The translations under genes and the position numbers were made by a program. Source: Mesorhizobium sp. DCY119 (lineage in GTDB: Bacteria > Pseudomonadota > Alphaproteobacteria > Rhizobiales > Rhizobiaceae). From it: DNA of 64,000 bases. Positions 16,637-24,052 of this stretch are shown one piece after another; the first letter of the stretch is position 1; each line of letters starts with the position of its first letter. The notes under the pieces were generated by a model. It saw only the letters and a program-made list of their open reading frames with translations. It did not search any database and was not told the DNA's origin. The stretch is taken from positions 4,278,501-4,342,500 of the forward strand of contig NZ_CP031834.1 in the NCBI RefSeq assembly GCF_003590645.1, read 5' to 3'.

Positions 16637-18009
16637 TACCAGGTACCTCCTCGAATGCCGGCGCCGAGCGGCGAGCGATAGGGATCGAGCTCGCCCATGT
16701 CGAAACGGTCGTCAGGCGCGTGGTCGAAGCCGCGCCTCGATGCCCCTTGAACACCCGTCGAAACGGCCTGATAGCGGTATTCGTAATGAGCGCCGCCGGC
16801 CGCATTGACGGCCAGGAAGCACGCCCAGGTGCGATCGGCGTGATCGTCGGTGCGCTCGGCAACAAACCGCGGCGCGCCTGTTGGCCCGGAGACCTTGCGG
16901 AGTTTGTGCAGATCGGCGCGCAAGGCCGGACGACCTTCCGGAATACGGATTGTCCTATCCTCGAAGCGTTCCTTGCCGGCCGTCGCCATGACGAGCTTGT
17001 TTGGTCCGGTGAAAAGCACGCCCTCGACACGGTGTTCGCCGTAACGACGTTGCGCATCCTCGATCGGCTTTTCGCCCATGCCGGTCTGGTCGCCGCAAAG
17101 GCGGGCAACGCGGTAGCGGCGCATGACCTGGTCAAGCGCCTCGTCCTGTTCGGCAAAGGTGGCGCGCTTCATCTCGACGATTTCGCGCGTCCAGAGCACA
17201 TCGCCGACCTGCTCCAGCACCCATATGACGAAGAGATCGTTGCGACGGCCGATATCCATGCCGACGAAGCAGACGCCGCCCTGATAGCCGTCAGGATCGC
17301 CGGCAGCCTCGTCCTCGACCGAAGAGATCAAGTCGTATGGCAGCCAGGCGCTCGCCTCGTCGAGATAGCGAAGCTCGTATTCCTGCGCCCATGCGTCGTC
17401 GTCGGCAATGCCGGCGCGCAGTTCCTCGATGTCGCGCGGCAAGCCGTCCGCCACCGCCTGATAGATATCAACCGTGTGGCGCGACCACGTTTGATCCTCG
17501 GCCGTGTCGAGTTCGTAGAATTTGCCGCTCTTGCCGTTCGGGGTCGAGGTGATGCGCAGTTTCCAGCCGGCCGAGATGACCGGAAACAGTGCCTTCCAGA
17601 TCGCACCGGAATCCTTGTGGAAGGCGAATTCGTCGAGGAAGACATTGGAGGAGAAACCGCGAGCGGTATCGGGATTGGCAGGCAGCGCGGTTATCTTCGA
17701 GCCGTGCGGCAGCTCGACCTCCATCGCCCGGTAGGAGCCGGAAGCGCCCTTCCAATCGAACTCCTGCGCTTCGAGCGCGAGGCCGTAGGCCTGCGCATGG
17801 CGCTTAACGCCTTCGTCCATAGCCTCCTTGGCCTGGCGCTCGCCGCGCGAGAGTATGACCCAGCGGCTACGATGCTGCTTGATTGCCACCTCCAGGGTTG
17901 TGGTGAACGTCTTTCCGGTCTGGCGGGCGAATTTGCCGATCTTGAAGCGCGAGCGGTCGAGAAACCAGCGGCGCTGGAAGCCATAAAGGGGAACGGCCGA
18001 GGCGCTCAT
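16636..18009 (-). CDS. Terminase large subunit (Mu gp28-like)
   Basis: The 457-residue packaging motor begins near PLYGFQRRWFLDRSRFKIGKFARQTGKTFTTTLE, where the ARQTGKT segment is the Walker A equivalent. Walker B-like FLDEFAFHKD follows at about residues 123-132. The nuclease domain has FVGMDIGRRNDLFVIWVLE (acidic active-site residue) and later RLCGDQTGMGEKPIEDAQ. This order matches Mu gp28 and related large terminases. The start overlaps the small terminase gene stop (ATGA). Confidence 0.93.
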   Translation of the reverse strand: MSASAVPLYGFQRRWFLDRSRFKIGKFARQTGKTFTTTLEVAIKQHRSRWVILSRGERQAKEAMDEGVKRHAQAYGLALEAQEFDWKGASGSYRAMEVELPHGSKITALPANPDTARGFSSNVFLDEFAFHKDSGAIWKALFPVISAGWKLRITSTPNGKSGKFYELDTAEDQTWSRHTVDIYQAVADGLPRDIEELRAGIADDDAWAQEYELRYLDEASAWLPYDLISSVEDEAAGDPDGYQGGVCFVGMDIGRRNDLFVIWVLEQVGDVLWTREIVEMKRATFAEQDEALDQVMRRYRVARLCGDQTGMGEKPIEDAQRRYGEHRVEGVLFTGPNKLVMATAGKERFEDRTIRIPEGRPALRADLHKLRKVSGPTGAPRFVAERTDDHADRTWACFLAVNAAGGAHYEYRYQAVSTGVQGASRRGFDHAPDDRFDMGELDPYRSPLGAGIRGGTW

Positions 18010-18590
18010 TTCTCGAAAATCCCATAGATGTCCTGACGGATTTTGCGAAGCACCTCTGCGCCATCGGCTGCCGACGCGCCCGATGCGGCCAGCTCGCTTT
18101 CTGCCGCGTCGACCGCTTTTTCGAGTTTTGCCCTGATGCCGGCCTCCAGTTTCGAGCGATGCTCGGCCGAGGTCTTCTGGGCGGAGCCGATAGCCTGGAC
18201 CGCACGCGCCAGTTCCATCGCGCCCTTGGTGTCCACCTTGTTGCCGCCTTCGAGCAGCTCATAGGCGCGGGTTTTGATGAGCTGAGCGATTGCGGTTGTC
18301 AGGGCGTCGTCATCGCCCGGTCCCAAGGCGGCCGTGATTGCGTTGGAGATTTCGCGCACCTCGCGAAGCCGCGTGAAAGCCATGCGCTTGCGCAGCGCAT
18401 AGCGCGAAAAGGCGGAATGCGAGATCGGGCCGATGCCGCGATCGGCAAGACGCGCATTGAATTCGGCGTGAATGTCGATCTGGAGCCGGCCGCCGGCCTC
18501 GATCTCGCCGATCGCCCAGGCAACGTCTGCCTCAGCCTCCGCTGGAAGGAGGTCGATCGAAGACGGGCGATGGCGGCGCGCCGTCGCCAT
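18006..18590 (-). CDS. Terminase small subunit-like (Mu gp27, DUF3486)
   Basis: The 194-residue protein matches DUF3486: RHRPSSIDLLPAEAEADVAWAI, then IHAEFNARLADRGIGPISHSAFSRYALRKRMA. The N-terminal half looks like a helix-turn-helix DNA-binding unit and the rest is a long helix ending with a charged tail. It probably recognises the phage end to start packaging. It lies between the gp26-like protein and the large terminase. Confidence 0.9.
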   Translation of the reverse strand: MATARRHRPSSIDLLPAEAEADVAWAIGEIEAGGRLQIDIHAEFNARLADRGIGPISHSAFSRYALRKRMAFTRLREVREISNAITAALGPGDDDALTTAIAQLIKTRAYELLEGGNKVDTKGAMELARAVQAIGSAQKTSAEHRSKLEAGIRAKLEKAVDAAESELAASGASAADGAEVLRKIRQDIYGIFEK

Positions 18591-18591
18591 G

Positions 18592-18906
18592 CTATTCGCC
18601 CGGCCGAGACGGACGCTTCACGCCCTCGATGGCGATCTCGCGTCGCAAATGCCGGTGGCCCTTTTCAGTCAGGGTCGCTACCTGGACGCTGCCGGCCGGC
18701 GTCACGACAATGGCCCCATGGTCCGCCAACCAGGCGTATTCGTCATGCACCCAGGCGCGATCCTTGCGGATGGCGAACGGACGCAGCTCCTCGATCATCA
18801 GGTCGGAATTGAGCGACTCGTCGATCTGTGCGGCGAGCGCCTTCAAGATGATGAGGCGCGCCTGCTCCCTCAAAACACGGTTGGCGGCTTCCGGGTCCAG
18901 CGTCAT
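18592..18906 (-). CDS. Mu gp26-like small winged-helix protein
   Basis: A 104-residue protein (MTLDPEAANRVLREQARLI) with a probable winged-helix: LIILKALAAQIDESLNSDLMIEEL, then YAWLADHGAIVV, then VATLTEKGHRHL. The 'W L ... G .. T ... LT.KG' pattern matches the gp26 / VpaChn25-type family beside Mu gp27. It is coupled to the DUF2730 gene through an ATGA overlap. Its role is unknown. Confidence 0.75.
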   Translation of the reverse strand: MTLDPEAANRVLREQARLIILKALAAQIDESLNSDLMIEELRPFAIRKDRAWVHDEYAWLADHGAIVVTPAGSVQVATLTEKGHRHLRREIAIEGVKRPSRPGE

Positions 18907-19211
18907 TTCTTTGCCTCTTCCAAAATCAGTTCCTGCCAACGCTCGCTGATCGCGGCGATTGGCTCAATGCTTTTGGCCAGGGTGTCGACGCGACCCGAAA
19001 GCCTCTCGATCGCCAGTTCCATCCGATGCGACTGCTCGCGATCGGGCAGATGCTTCATGTCGCTTTCCAGCGACTGAATACGCCGATCGTGGTCGGCGAG
19101 CTTTTCCTCGGCCTTCTTCGAATCGGACTTCAAGTAGGAATGCACCGCGCCAACGATCGAGATGATCAGCGCCGCCGCCGACAGCCAGGGCATCAAAGGC
19201 GTGATGTCCAT
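18903..19211 (-). CDS. DUF2730-like membrane-anchored coiled-coil protein (Mu gp25-like)
   Basis: The 102-residue protein has one N-terminal membrane helix (MPWLSAAALIISIVGAVHSY) followed by a long coiled-coil with LADHDRRIQSLESDMKHL and RLSGRVDTLAKSI. This is the DUF2730 layout conserved near Mu gp26. It overlaps genes on both sides. It could belong with the lysis genes upstream, but the family is usually found beside the terminase genes. Confidence 0.8.
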   Translation of the reverse strand: MDITPLMPWLSAAALIISIVGAVHSYLKSDSKKAEEKLADHDRRIQSLESDMKHLPDREQSHRMELAIERLSGRVDTLAKSIEPIAAISERWQELILEEAKK

Positions 19212-19303
19212 CAGAACGTCCTCGGAAATGCCAGCCACATAAGAACGCCCGCAAAAGTGGTGGCGGCGATCGCGATTAGGCAGGTTGTCGAAGCTGCCTT
19301 CAT
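19211..19303 (-). CDS. Tiny membrane protein (30 aa), translationally coupled
   Basis: A 30-residue ORF, MKAASTTCLIAIAATTFAGV followed by LMWLAFPRTF. It is essentially one membrane helix. Its ATG overlaps the lipoprotein stop (ATGA) and its TGA overlaps the DUF2730 start (TGATG). The coupling on both sides is the main evidence. It lies in the lysis block and could be a holin-type or antiholin-type peptide. Confidence 0.55.
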   Translation of the reverse strand: MKAASTTCLIAIAATTFAGVLMWLAFPRTF

Positions 19304-19545
19304 TTGCGCGTCTCCCCGCCATGTCTGGCGCATTCCGAGGGCGTCCAGATCGCCGCGCCACAAAGGCCCGCCACGGTCTGGTCGATATTCATCTGGTCGG
19401 CTGGCGTCGCGCCCTTCGTGCCGACAAGGGACGTACCGACGACTTTGCGCAGGCCGTCAGCGCTTGCAGGTGCCTTTGACGAAGTCGAACACGCCGCCAG
19501 CATCAACGCAGCTGCGATGATCGGAACGCCTCTTTTCAGCGGCAT
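19300..19545 (-). CDS. Outer-membrane lipoprotein, o-spanin (Rz1)-like
   Basis: An 81-residue protein with a signal sequence and lipobox LMLAAC at about residues 14-19, followed by STSSKAPASADG. It starts inside the i-spanin-like gene in another frame (overlap 19,457-19,545). That nested layout is typical of Rz1. The mature part is unlike the proline-rich Rz1 of lambda (VGTSLVGTKGATPADQMNID) and has two further cysteines. It probably disrupts the outer membrane during lysis. Confidence 0.65.
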   Translation of the reverse strand: MPLKRGVPIIAAALMLAACSTSSKAPASADGLRKVVGTSLVGTKGATPADQMNIDQTVAGLCGAAIWTPSECARHGGETRK

Positions 19546-19705
19546 CACCAGCCTCCTCGTTTTTCCGATTGATGTTTGCGGTGGAAGTCGCCTCTCCAAG
19601 CAGTCCGCCGTCCGCGCAGCCCTTGAGGTAGGCGATACAGGCGAGCGCCAGCGCGCCGGCGGTCAGCCAGGCGGTAAGCACTCCGGTTGGCCGAGGGCCG
19701 ATCAT
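19457..19705 (-). CDS. Small inner-membrane lysis protein (i-spanin Rz-like position)
   Basis: An 82-residue protein with an N-terminal membrane helix (VLTAWLTAGALALACIAYLKG), then a charged region (NINRKNEEAGDAAEKRRSDH) and a C-terminal CVDAGGVFDFVKGTCKR with two cysteines. It begins in an ATGA overlap with the muramidase and contains the start of the lipoprotein gene. The arrangement is that of an i-spanin with an embedded o-spanin, although the coiled-coil is shorter than in lambda Rz. Confidence 0.6.
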   Translation of the reverse strand: MIGPRPTGVLTAWLTAGALALACIAYLKGCADGGLLGEATSTANINRKNEEAGDAAEKRRSDHRSCVDAGGVFDFVKGTCKR

Positions 19706-20787
19706 GCCGGCACTTCCACGGTGCGACGCCGGCGCCAGATGCCAATGCAAGCCCAGGCAAGACCGCCGATCGCCAACGCCACGGCCGCGACGGTGAGACT
19801 TGCCGAAAGCCATTCGAGGCCCGCCAAGCCACCGATTTTAGCGGCGGCTTCCTCGATCGTCCGCCGGGTGGCCTCAATAGTAAGACCGCCACCAAGACCG
19901 CTGAAAAGACCGTCGCGAACCTCCTTCAGCTCAGCCAGTTTCTGTTCGCCCGGCCGATCCGCCGCGCCCTGGCGGTAGCGGTCGACGGCGCGCATCGTCT
20001 CCGGGCCGGCAATGCCATCGACCGTCAGGCCGAACGCCGCCTGAAACGCGCGCACCGCCGAGGCGGTGGCCGGGCCGAAATCGCCATCGATGGAAACTGA
20101 TTGTCCGGCCCGGACGAGCAGCGTCTGAAGCTCGCGAACACGCGCGCCGCGGCTGCCGAGCCGCAGCATGCCCTCCGACGAGGGCGGCGCCGAACTGGCG
20201 GCCGCGCCGGCATGGCGGCGATAGGCGGCCGCGATCTTCGTATGATAGCCGTCCTTGGCGAAGTTCGGCCCGTTGTAGCCGCGGGCGAAGGCCGTCCAGT
20301 CGCGCCGCTGAAGCGCACCGGCGAGCCCCGCCTTTTCGATATAGCGCACCATAAGCTCGATCTGGCCGGCGACGCCGTCGCGGGCCGTGTTCACCAGCTT
20401 GGCAACACTTTCATACCCCAGCCAATTCCAGTGCGCGCCCATCACCTGGCCGAGGCCCCAGGATACCGATTCCAGGGCTGCAATCGCATCGATCTCGATC
20501 GCCCGGTTGATCAGCGTCCAGCGGGCTTCCTGCGTCGAGGGGTTCTTGACGGCGCCGGCGTTCGGATGCGCCAGTCCCAGGCGGCGGGCCTCAACGCGGG
20601 CTTCACCCGTCAGACGGCGGTCGAAGTAATGACCCTCGAAGCGGATCATCGGTTCCTTGCGGCCGTTGACGATGGCATAGACGCGGCCGCCGCTTTCGAT
20701 CTCGATCACGGCTAGAAGTGCGGCCGTCTCGCATCCAAGCCGCTGCGCGAATTGCCGCGCGGCGATCATCGTCTCGCTATCGAACAT
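19702..20787 (-). CDS. Endolysin: N-acetylmuramidase with peptidoglycan-binding domain and C-terminal membrane segment
   Basis: The 361-residue lysin has an N-acetylmuramidase domain at about residues 1-190, with AVIEIESGGRVYAI (probable catalytic Glu), IRFEGHYFDRRL and SWGLGQVMGAHWNWLGY. A PG_binding_1 domain lies at about 205-275 (LGSRGARVRELQTLL, DGDFGPATASAVRAFQ, DGIAGPET). The C-terminus has one membrane helix (SLTVAAVALAIGGLAWACIG) and a basic tail RRRRT. It degrades the wall at lysis; the membrane anchor is unusual for an endolysin and suggests regulated release. First gene of the lysis/packaging operon, 76 bp after the activator-type element. Confidence 0.88.
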   Translation of the reverse strand: MFDSETMIAARQFAQRLGCETAALLAVIEIESGGRVYAIVNGRKEPMIRFEGHYFDRRLTGEARVEARRLGLAHPNAGAVKNPSTQEARWTLINRAIEIDAIAALESVSWGLGQVMGAHWNWLGYESVAKLVNTARDGVAGQIELMVRYIEKAGLAGALQRRDWTAFARGYNGPNFAKDGYHTKIAAAYRRHAGAAASSAPPSSEGMLRLGSRGARVRELQTLLVRAGQSVSIDGDFGPATASAVRAFQAAFGLTVDGIAGPETMRAVDRYRQGAADRPGEQKLAELKEVRDGLFSGLGGGLTIEATRRTIEEAAAKIGGLAGLEWLSASLTVAAVALAIGGLAWACIGIWRRRRTVEVPA

Positions 20788-20862
20788 GACATTGCCCTAC
20801 GCCGTTGCAGAAGTCGGCAGGACAGGGTCCAGCCGACGCGCAGAATGGGCGCATGGGCGGTT

Positions 20863-20887
20863 GCGAAACAGCCACAAGTCCTTGCGG
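20863..20887 (-). promoter_or_regulatory. Late activator-type element, copy 1 (between Mor-like gene and lysis operon)
   Basis: On the minus strand it reads CCGCAAGGACTTGTGG then CTGTTTCGC, with an imperfect dyad CCGCAA-4-TTGTGG. It lies 6 bp after the Mor-like gene stop and before the endolysin. A near copy (21/25) lies at 7974-7998. The likely function is a binding site for the adjacent Mor-like activator driving late genes. Confidence 0.6.
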
Positions 20888-20892
20888 AGAAG

Positions 20893-21243
20893 TCAGAAGA
20901 GATCGAGCTGACGCTCTTTGGCAGGCTTGAGCCATCCGCGCACGGAGACGTCAGTGCTCCTCAATCTGCGCGCGATTTCTGCTGTCGACAAGCCCTTTGA
21001 CCAATAGACCTCGGCGATCCAGCGCTTCGCAAGCGGCACCCGGCGCGGCAAGCGCTCTGCCGCCTCGGCCAGGGCGGCGGCCTTGTCGCGTCCGACCAGG
21101 CGCGCAACGCGCGACCGGCCTTGCGGCATCCGCGCCAGATAAAGCTCGGCACCGCCGAATTCCGTCAGGAACGCAATCGTGAGGTCGATGCCGAGGACTC
21201 TCACATAGGGCTCCACATTGGCGGGGACGGGAATCTCGGTCAT
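20893..21243 (-). CDS. Mor/C-like transcription activator
   Basis: The 116-residue protein has a Mor-like N-terminus with VEPYVRVLGIDLTIAFLTEFGG, then GAELYLARMPQG, and a C-terminal helix-turn-helix at about residues 83-106 (GLSTAEIARRLRSTDVSVRGWL). Mor-family proteins bind a dyad upstream of RNA polymerase and activate Mu middle and late promoters. It is the last early gene, and the dyad element starts right after its stop. It may combine the Mor and C roles because no second such gene is visible. Overlaps the upstream small ORF (ATGA). Confidence 0.85.
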   Translation of the reverse strand: MTEIPVPANVEPYVRVLGIDLTIAFLTEFGGAELYLARMPQGRSRVARLVGRDKAAALAEAAERLPRRVPLAKRWIAEVYWSKGLSTAEIARRLRSTDVSVRGWLKPAKERQLDLF

Positions 21244-21476
21244 TTGCGATTGCTCAACTGGCATTCCAGGCGCATTTGGCGTGAGCGGAGATCGCGCAGC
21301 CGCACCTCCAGTTCCAAGCGATAGTGACTGCGCGGCCGCAGGCCCGATATCCGCACCGCCAGGGACTGACACTCCTCCTCGATGCGCGCCATCTCGCTCT
21401 GCTCGCGCCAGACCAGAAGCGGCGGCGGAAGCGATGAGACTGGCGAGCGCTGCGCGGTCATCATACTTTCCCCCAT
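21240..21476 (-). CDS. Small helical protein upstream of Mor-like activator
   Basis: The 78-residue ORF (start near MTAQRSPVSSLPPPLLVW) is predominantly helical, with SEMARIEEECQSLAVRISGL and EVRLRDLRSRQMRLECQL, so a coiled-coil is likely. Its stop overlaps the Mor-like start. No family is recognised. The coupling supports it as a real early-operon gene. Confidence 0.55.
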   Translation of the reverse strand: MGESMMTAQRSPVSSLPPPLLVWREQSEMARIEEECQSLAVRISGLRPRSHYRLELEVRLRDLRSRQMRLECQLSNRK

Positions 21477-22363
21477 CGCCGCGGCCTGTTACCGTCAAGG
21501 CCATGCGCAACCTGCTTTCCATGCTCCTTGTCCTTGCGGCCGGCTCGCCCGCCCTTGCCGACGATCGGGCGCTCGGCGTCGCCATGGCGATCGCGGCCGG
21601 AAAGGAATGCAGCGGGATCTCGCTCGACCTGGATGCTGTCGCCCGTCTGATCGCCGAAGAGACCGTTTCCGATCCCGCTTTCGAGGACCGCGTTACCGGC
21701 GGCTATCTGGAAGGCGCCATCCTTCGCATCCGCCATGCCGACGCCGCCGACCGGGTCACTCATTGCAACCGGATGCGGGAAATCATCGTGCAGGCCGGGT
21801 TCGGAAACTGAAAACTTGGCGGTCTCATTGCCCCACACGTCATTGCCAGGCCAAGGCTCACGGGCGAACAGCTCGGCCATGAACTGATCTGGCAGGAGTG
21901 CCGACATCATGGCGCGCGCCTCGGGCGGCTTGCGACTGTGTTCGCGGCGAATGGAGTCGATCAGATTGCGAACGGATTTCGAGCGAACCACCGGCTCGCC
22001 TATCGTGCCGATCAGGAACGGTTCTGTCGACGATCGCAAAATGTAGCCGGTGCCGAAGGTCGGCTTGCCTTTGGGTGTCCGCTTCACCCAGGCGCCGCCG
22101 GTTTTGTATGTGAAGCCGTAGTGTTTCATGAGCCGCATCGCCACTGGCAGATGAGGCCAAGTCGACCACATCCAAAGCAGGCAATTCCCCGAGGCGAGAT
22201 AACCAACGGGCAACGCCGCCAGTTCGTCCTCACTCATCGTCTCGTAGTGTGCTTCCGGGCTTTTCTCGTATCCCTTTTCCGACCGCATCTCGTAGCGGTA
22301 ACAGGGGTCGATCAGGAGACCGCCGTATTTGAGCGGCGTCAGCCCATGGAAAGGCCACGTCAT
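21461..22363 (-). CDS. MT-A70 family DNA N6-adenine methyltransferase with unusual DPCY motif
   Basis: Residues 1-180 match phage MT-A70 methyltransferases: YGGLLIDPCYRYEMRSEKGYEKSPEAHYETMSEDELAAL is the motif IV region. LLWMWSTWPHLPVAMRLMKHYGF, KTGGAWVKRTPKGK, FGTGYILRSSTEPFLIGT and SVRNLIDSIRREHSRKP follow, ending ELFAREPWPGNDVWGNE. The catalytic tetrad is DPCY, not the usual DPPW, so activity may be reduced or altered. The last 110 residues have no family match and run antisense to the plus-strand secreted gene. The ORF overlaps the next minus-strand gene start. It would protect or mark phage DNA. Confidence 0.85.
   Translation of the reverse strand: MTWPFHGLTPLKYGGLLIDPCYRYEMRSEKGYEKSPEAHYETMSEDELAALPVGYLASGNCLLWMWSTWPHLPVAMRLMKHYGFTYKTGGAWVKRTPKGKPTFGTGYILRSSTEPFLIGTIGEPVVRSKSVRNLIDSIRREHSRKPPEARAMMSALLPDQFMAELFAREPWPGNDVWGNETAKFSVSEPGLHDDFPHPVAMSDPVGGVGMADAKDGAFQIAAGNAVLESGIGNGLFGDQTGDSIQVERDPAAFLSGRDRHGDAERPIVGKGGRAGRKDKEHGKQVAHGLDGNRPRRWGKV
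21503..21811 (+). CDS. Small secreted protein (cargo), antisense to methyltransferase 3' end
   Basis: A 102-residue protein with a clean signal peptide (MRNLLSMLLVLAAGSPALA, cleavage before DD). The mature part is mixed alpha-helical (ARLIAEETVSDPAFEDRV) with two cysteines, KEC and THC. It starts with a weak AAGG site and lies on the plus strand, entirely opposite the 3' extension of the methyltransferase ORF. No family is recognised. Its protein-like composition and export signal suggest a lysogenic-conversion gene. Confidence 0.6.
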   Translation: MRNLLSMLLVLAAGSPALADDRALGVAMAIAAGKECSGISLDLDAVARLIAEETVSDPAFEDRVTGGYLEGAILRIRHADAADRVTHCNRMREIIVQAGFGN

Positions 22364-22599
22364 GGGCGGTCCTCGTCGATACGCCAGCCTGCCTTGAGCG
22401 CCGTCACCACCGACACGCTATCGGCGTGACGCTTTATCACCAGCTTGACGTTCTCGATCGTGACGCCGATTGCGCCGAGGCGCACACCGTTGGTCACGCG
22501 GCTGGCGAGATGATTGCGAACGGCCTCCACGTCGAGGCCATGCGCGCGCTCCAGGTAGCGCAGCACTGCATGGTCGGTGACGCGGATCGGCGGCTTCAT
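22360..22599 (-). CDS. Small conserved early-operon protein
   Basis: The 79-residue ORF (MKPPIRVTDHAVLRYLERAH) has a first half typical of a small phage protein with the 'TDHAVLRYLERA' motif. The second half (GVTIENVKLVIKRHADSVSVVTALK) is beta-rich. It overlaps GemA upstream and the methyltransferase downstream by four bases each. The motif resembles RelE-like small folds, but no toxin residues can be assigned. Confidence 0.65.
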   Translation of the reverse strand: MKPPIRVTDHAVLRYLERAHGLDVEAVRNHLASRVTNGVRLGAIGVTIENVKLVIKRHADSVSVVTALKAGWRIDEDRP

Positions 22600-23207
22600 C
22601 CGGCCTTCACCGTTCTGATCAACGCGCCAAGCGCGTTCATCACTGGCATCCAATCGCGTTCGCCCATCCGGTCGACCGGTTTCGCGAGGTCGGAAACGAA
22701 AGCACGAAAACCTTGCGGATCGACCTTTTCGCACCGCGCCAGTATCTGCCATTGCGCCACCGCGATTTTCGCACCTGGGCAGCGCAGCCAAGCCGGAAGG
22801 GCGACGCTGTCGCTCCAGTCGACATGCGCCTCGCGCGCCATCCAGGCCTTCAAGGCATCGACGGCCTTGGCCGCATCTTTGCCGTCGAGGAGAAATCGGG
22901 TGTGGTCGATGTTTGTCTGTCTTTTGACAAACATCAGCATGGCGGCATCGCGCCGATCGCGGACGATGCCGAGGTTCCAGGCATCGATCCAGAGCGCCTG
23001 GAGCTTCTTTGCAAACGGCCCCTGAAGGCCCTTTTGAACGGGCATGAAACCATGATTGCGAAACTCCGAAACAACGCGCTGGCGCTCGGCCTCGCTCATA
23101 TCGCGGGTGGAGCCCTTGCCGGTGACGCGGACGAGGACCGCACGATAGGTGTCCTCGTCCAGGCCGAGCTGCTTGCGGGCAATTTGGATGACAGCGAGCG
23201 CGTTCAT
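22596..23207 (-). CDS. gemA: GemA-like regulatory protein (Mu gp16)
   Basis: The 203-residue protein opens MNALAVIQIARKQLGLDEDTYRAVLVRVTGKGSTRDMSEAER, the standard GemA (DUF1018) opening. It continues with QKGLQGPFAKKLQALWIDAWNLGIV and RDRRDAAMLMFVKRQTNIDHTRFL, and then the C-terminal half QILARCEKVDPQGFRAFVSDLAK. In Mu, GemA modulates host gene expression and DNA gyrase. It follows a plus-strand inserted membrane gene, which separates it from the Gam block. Confidence 0.9.
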   Translation of the reverse strand: MNALAVIQIARKQLGLDEDTYRAVLVRVTGKGSTRDMSEAERQRVVSEFRNHGFMPVQKGLQGPFAKKLQALWIDAWNLGIVRDRRDAAMLMFVKRQTNIDHTRFLLDGKDAAKAVDALKAWMAREAHVDWSDSVALPAWLRCPGAKIAVAQWQILARCEKVDPQGFRAFVSDLAKPVDRMGERDWMPVMNALGALIRTVKAG

Positions 23208-23311
23208 GCCGCGACCGCCTTATCAAGCCACAAAGAGAAACCGGGAGTCGCTCGCACAATTGCAGAAAACCGTTTTGCGCGTACGATCGTCATCGCACGA
23301 GGGGGGCACTG

Positions 23312-24016
23312 ATGAGAGCTGACGCGGTACTGCAAGCCTGCAGCAACGTAATTTCGATTGCGATTGGAATTTTTCTCGGATTGGCCTTGGCAGACATCTC
23401 TGCGGGGGAGCGTGATTTGTGGGAGTGGCAAACGCTTATCGCCGGAATTCTGGCCGTGGCAGCTGCCGGCATAACAGTGTTCCAAATGCAGCGAATTGAT
23501 GCGCGTCAGCACGAGCGGCATGGCGAGGTGATGGCGCTCAACCTTCGGGCTGATCGGCTCCGCATTCAACGTGCGACCGTTCCGGCTGCATCTGATTTTA
23601 GAAAATGGTCTCAGGAAATGACGGCGCGGCTCAAGCTGTACCAGGATGAGAAGAGCGATCCTGATGTTTTCAAGCCTTCCTTCGAGACGATGGGCAATCT
23701 TTCTGACAAGGCAGGTCAGATCAATACACTGCTGCTTGGGAAGGGATTGAAGGCTGCCGAGGACCTCTATGGCCCGGAGCTTACTCAGAGGCTTGCCGAA
23801 GCGCGCTCTGGATGGGTTAACCTGAATGAGCAACTCAACGCCGCGAAAAGCTACCTGAACGTTAGTGGGATTAGTTCGAGCGACGCCGAGCACGCCATGG
23901 ACGGCTGCGTACTCTCCATTCGACCGTTGATCCCGCTGGCAGACATCATCGCTGGCGCGCTCGAAGCATTGGCAACCGAATATCGCCGAACGGTGGGCAA
24001 CCCCTTTGCCGATTAG
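23312..24016 (+). CDS. Two-helix membrane protein on the opposite strand (cargo gene)
   Basis: The 234-residue protein starts after a GGGGGG-type Shine-Dalgarno. Two membrane helices lie near the N-terminus (VISIAIGIFLGLALADISAG and WQTLIAGILAVAAAGITVF). A long cytoplasmic-type helical region follows (QMQRIDARQHERHGEVMALN onwards). Base composition is lower in GC than its neighbours and it reads against the early operon. No family is recognised. Single inserted membrane genes in this place of Mu-like phages often act on superinfection or lysogen fitness, but this is inference. Confidence 0.7.
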   Translation: MRADAVLQACSNVISIAIGIFLGLALADISAGERDLWEWQTLIAGILAVAAAGITVFQMQRIDARQHERHGEVMALNLRADRLRIQRATVPAASDFRKWSQEMTARLKLYQDEKSDPDVFKPSFETMGNLSDKAGQINTLLLGKGLKAAEDLYGPELTQRLAEARSGWVNLNEQLNAAKSYLNVSGISSSDAEHAMDGCVLSIRPLIPLADIIAGALEALATEYRRTVGNPFAD

Positions 24017-24052
24017 CTTCCGAAGATTCTCAATGTTGACCTTGGTCATGGC

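Noticed and set aside
16720-18027. 435-codon plus-strand frame
   Set aside because: It is the antisense of the large terminase gene. High GC leaves long empty reverse frames; its sequence has no family features.
22600-23259. Long in-frame extension of the 79-aa protein at 22,360
   Set aside because: It runs through the whole GemA gene in another frame; the ATG at 22,599 sits in a four-base overlap with GemA stop and is preferred.
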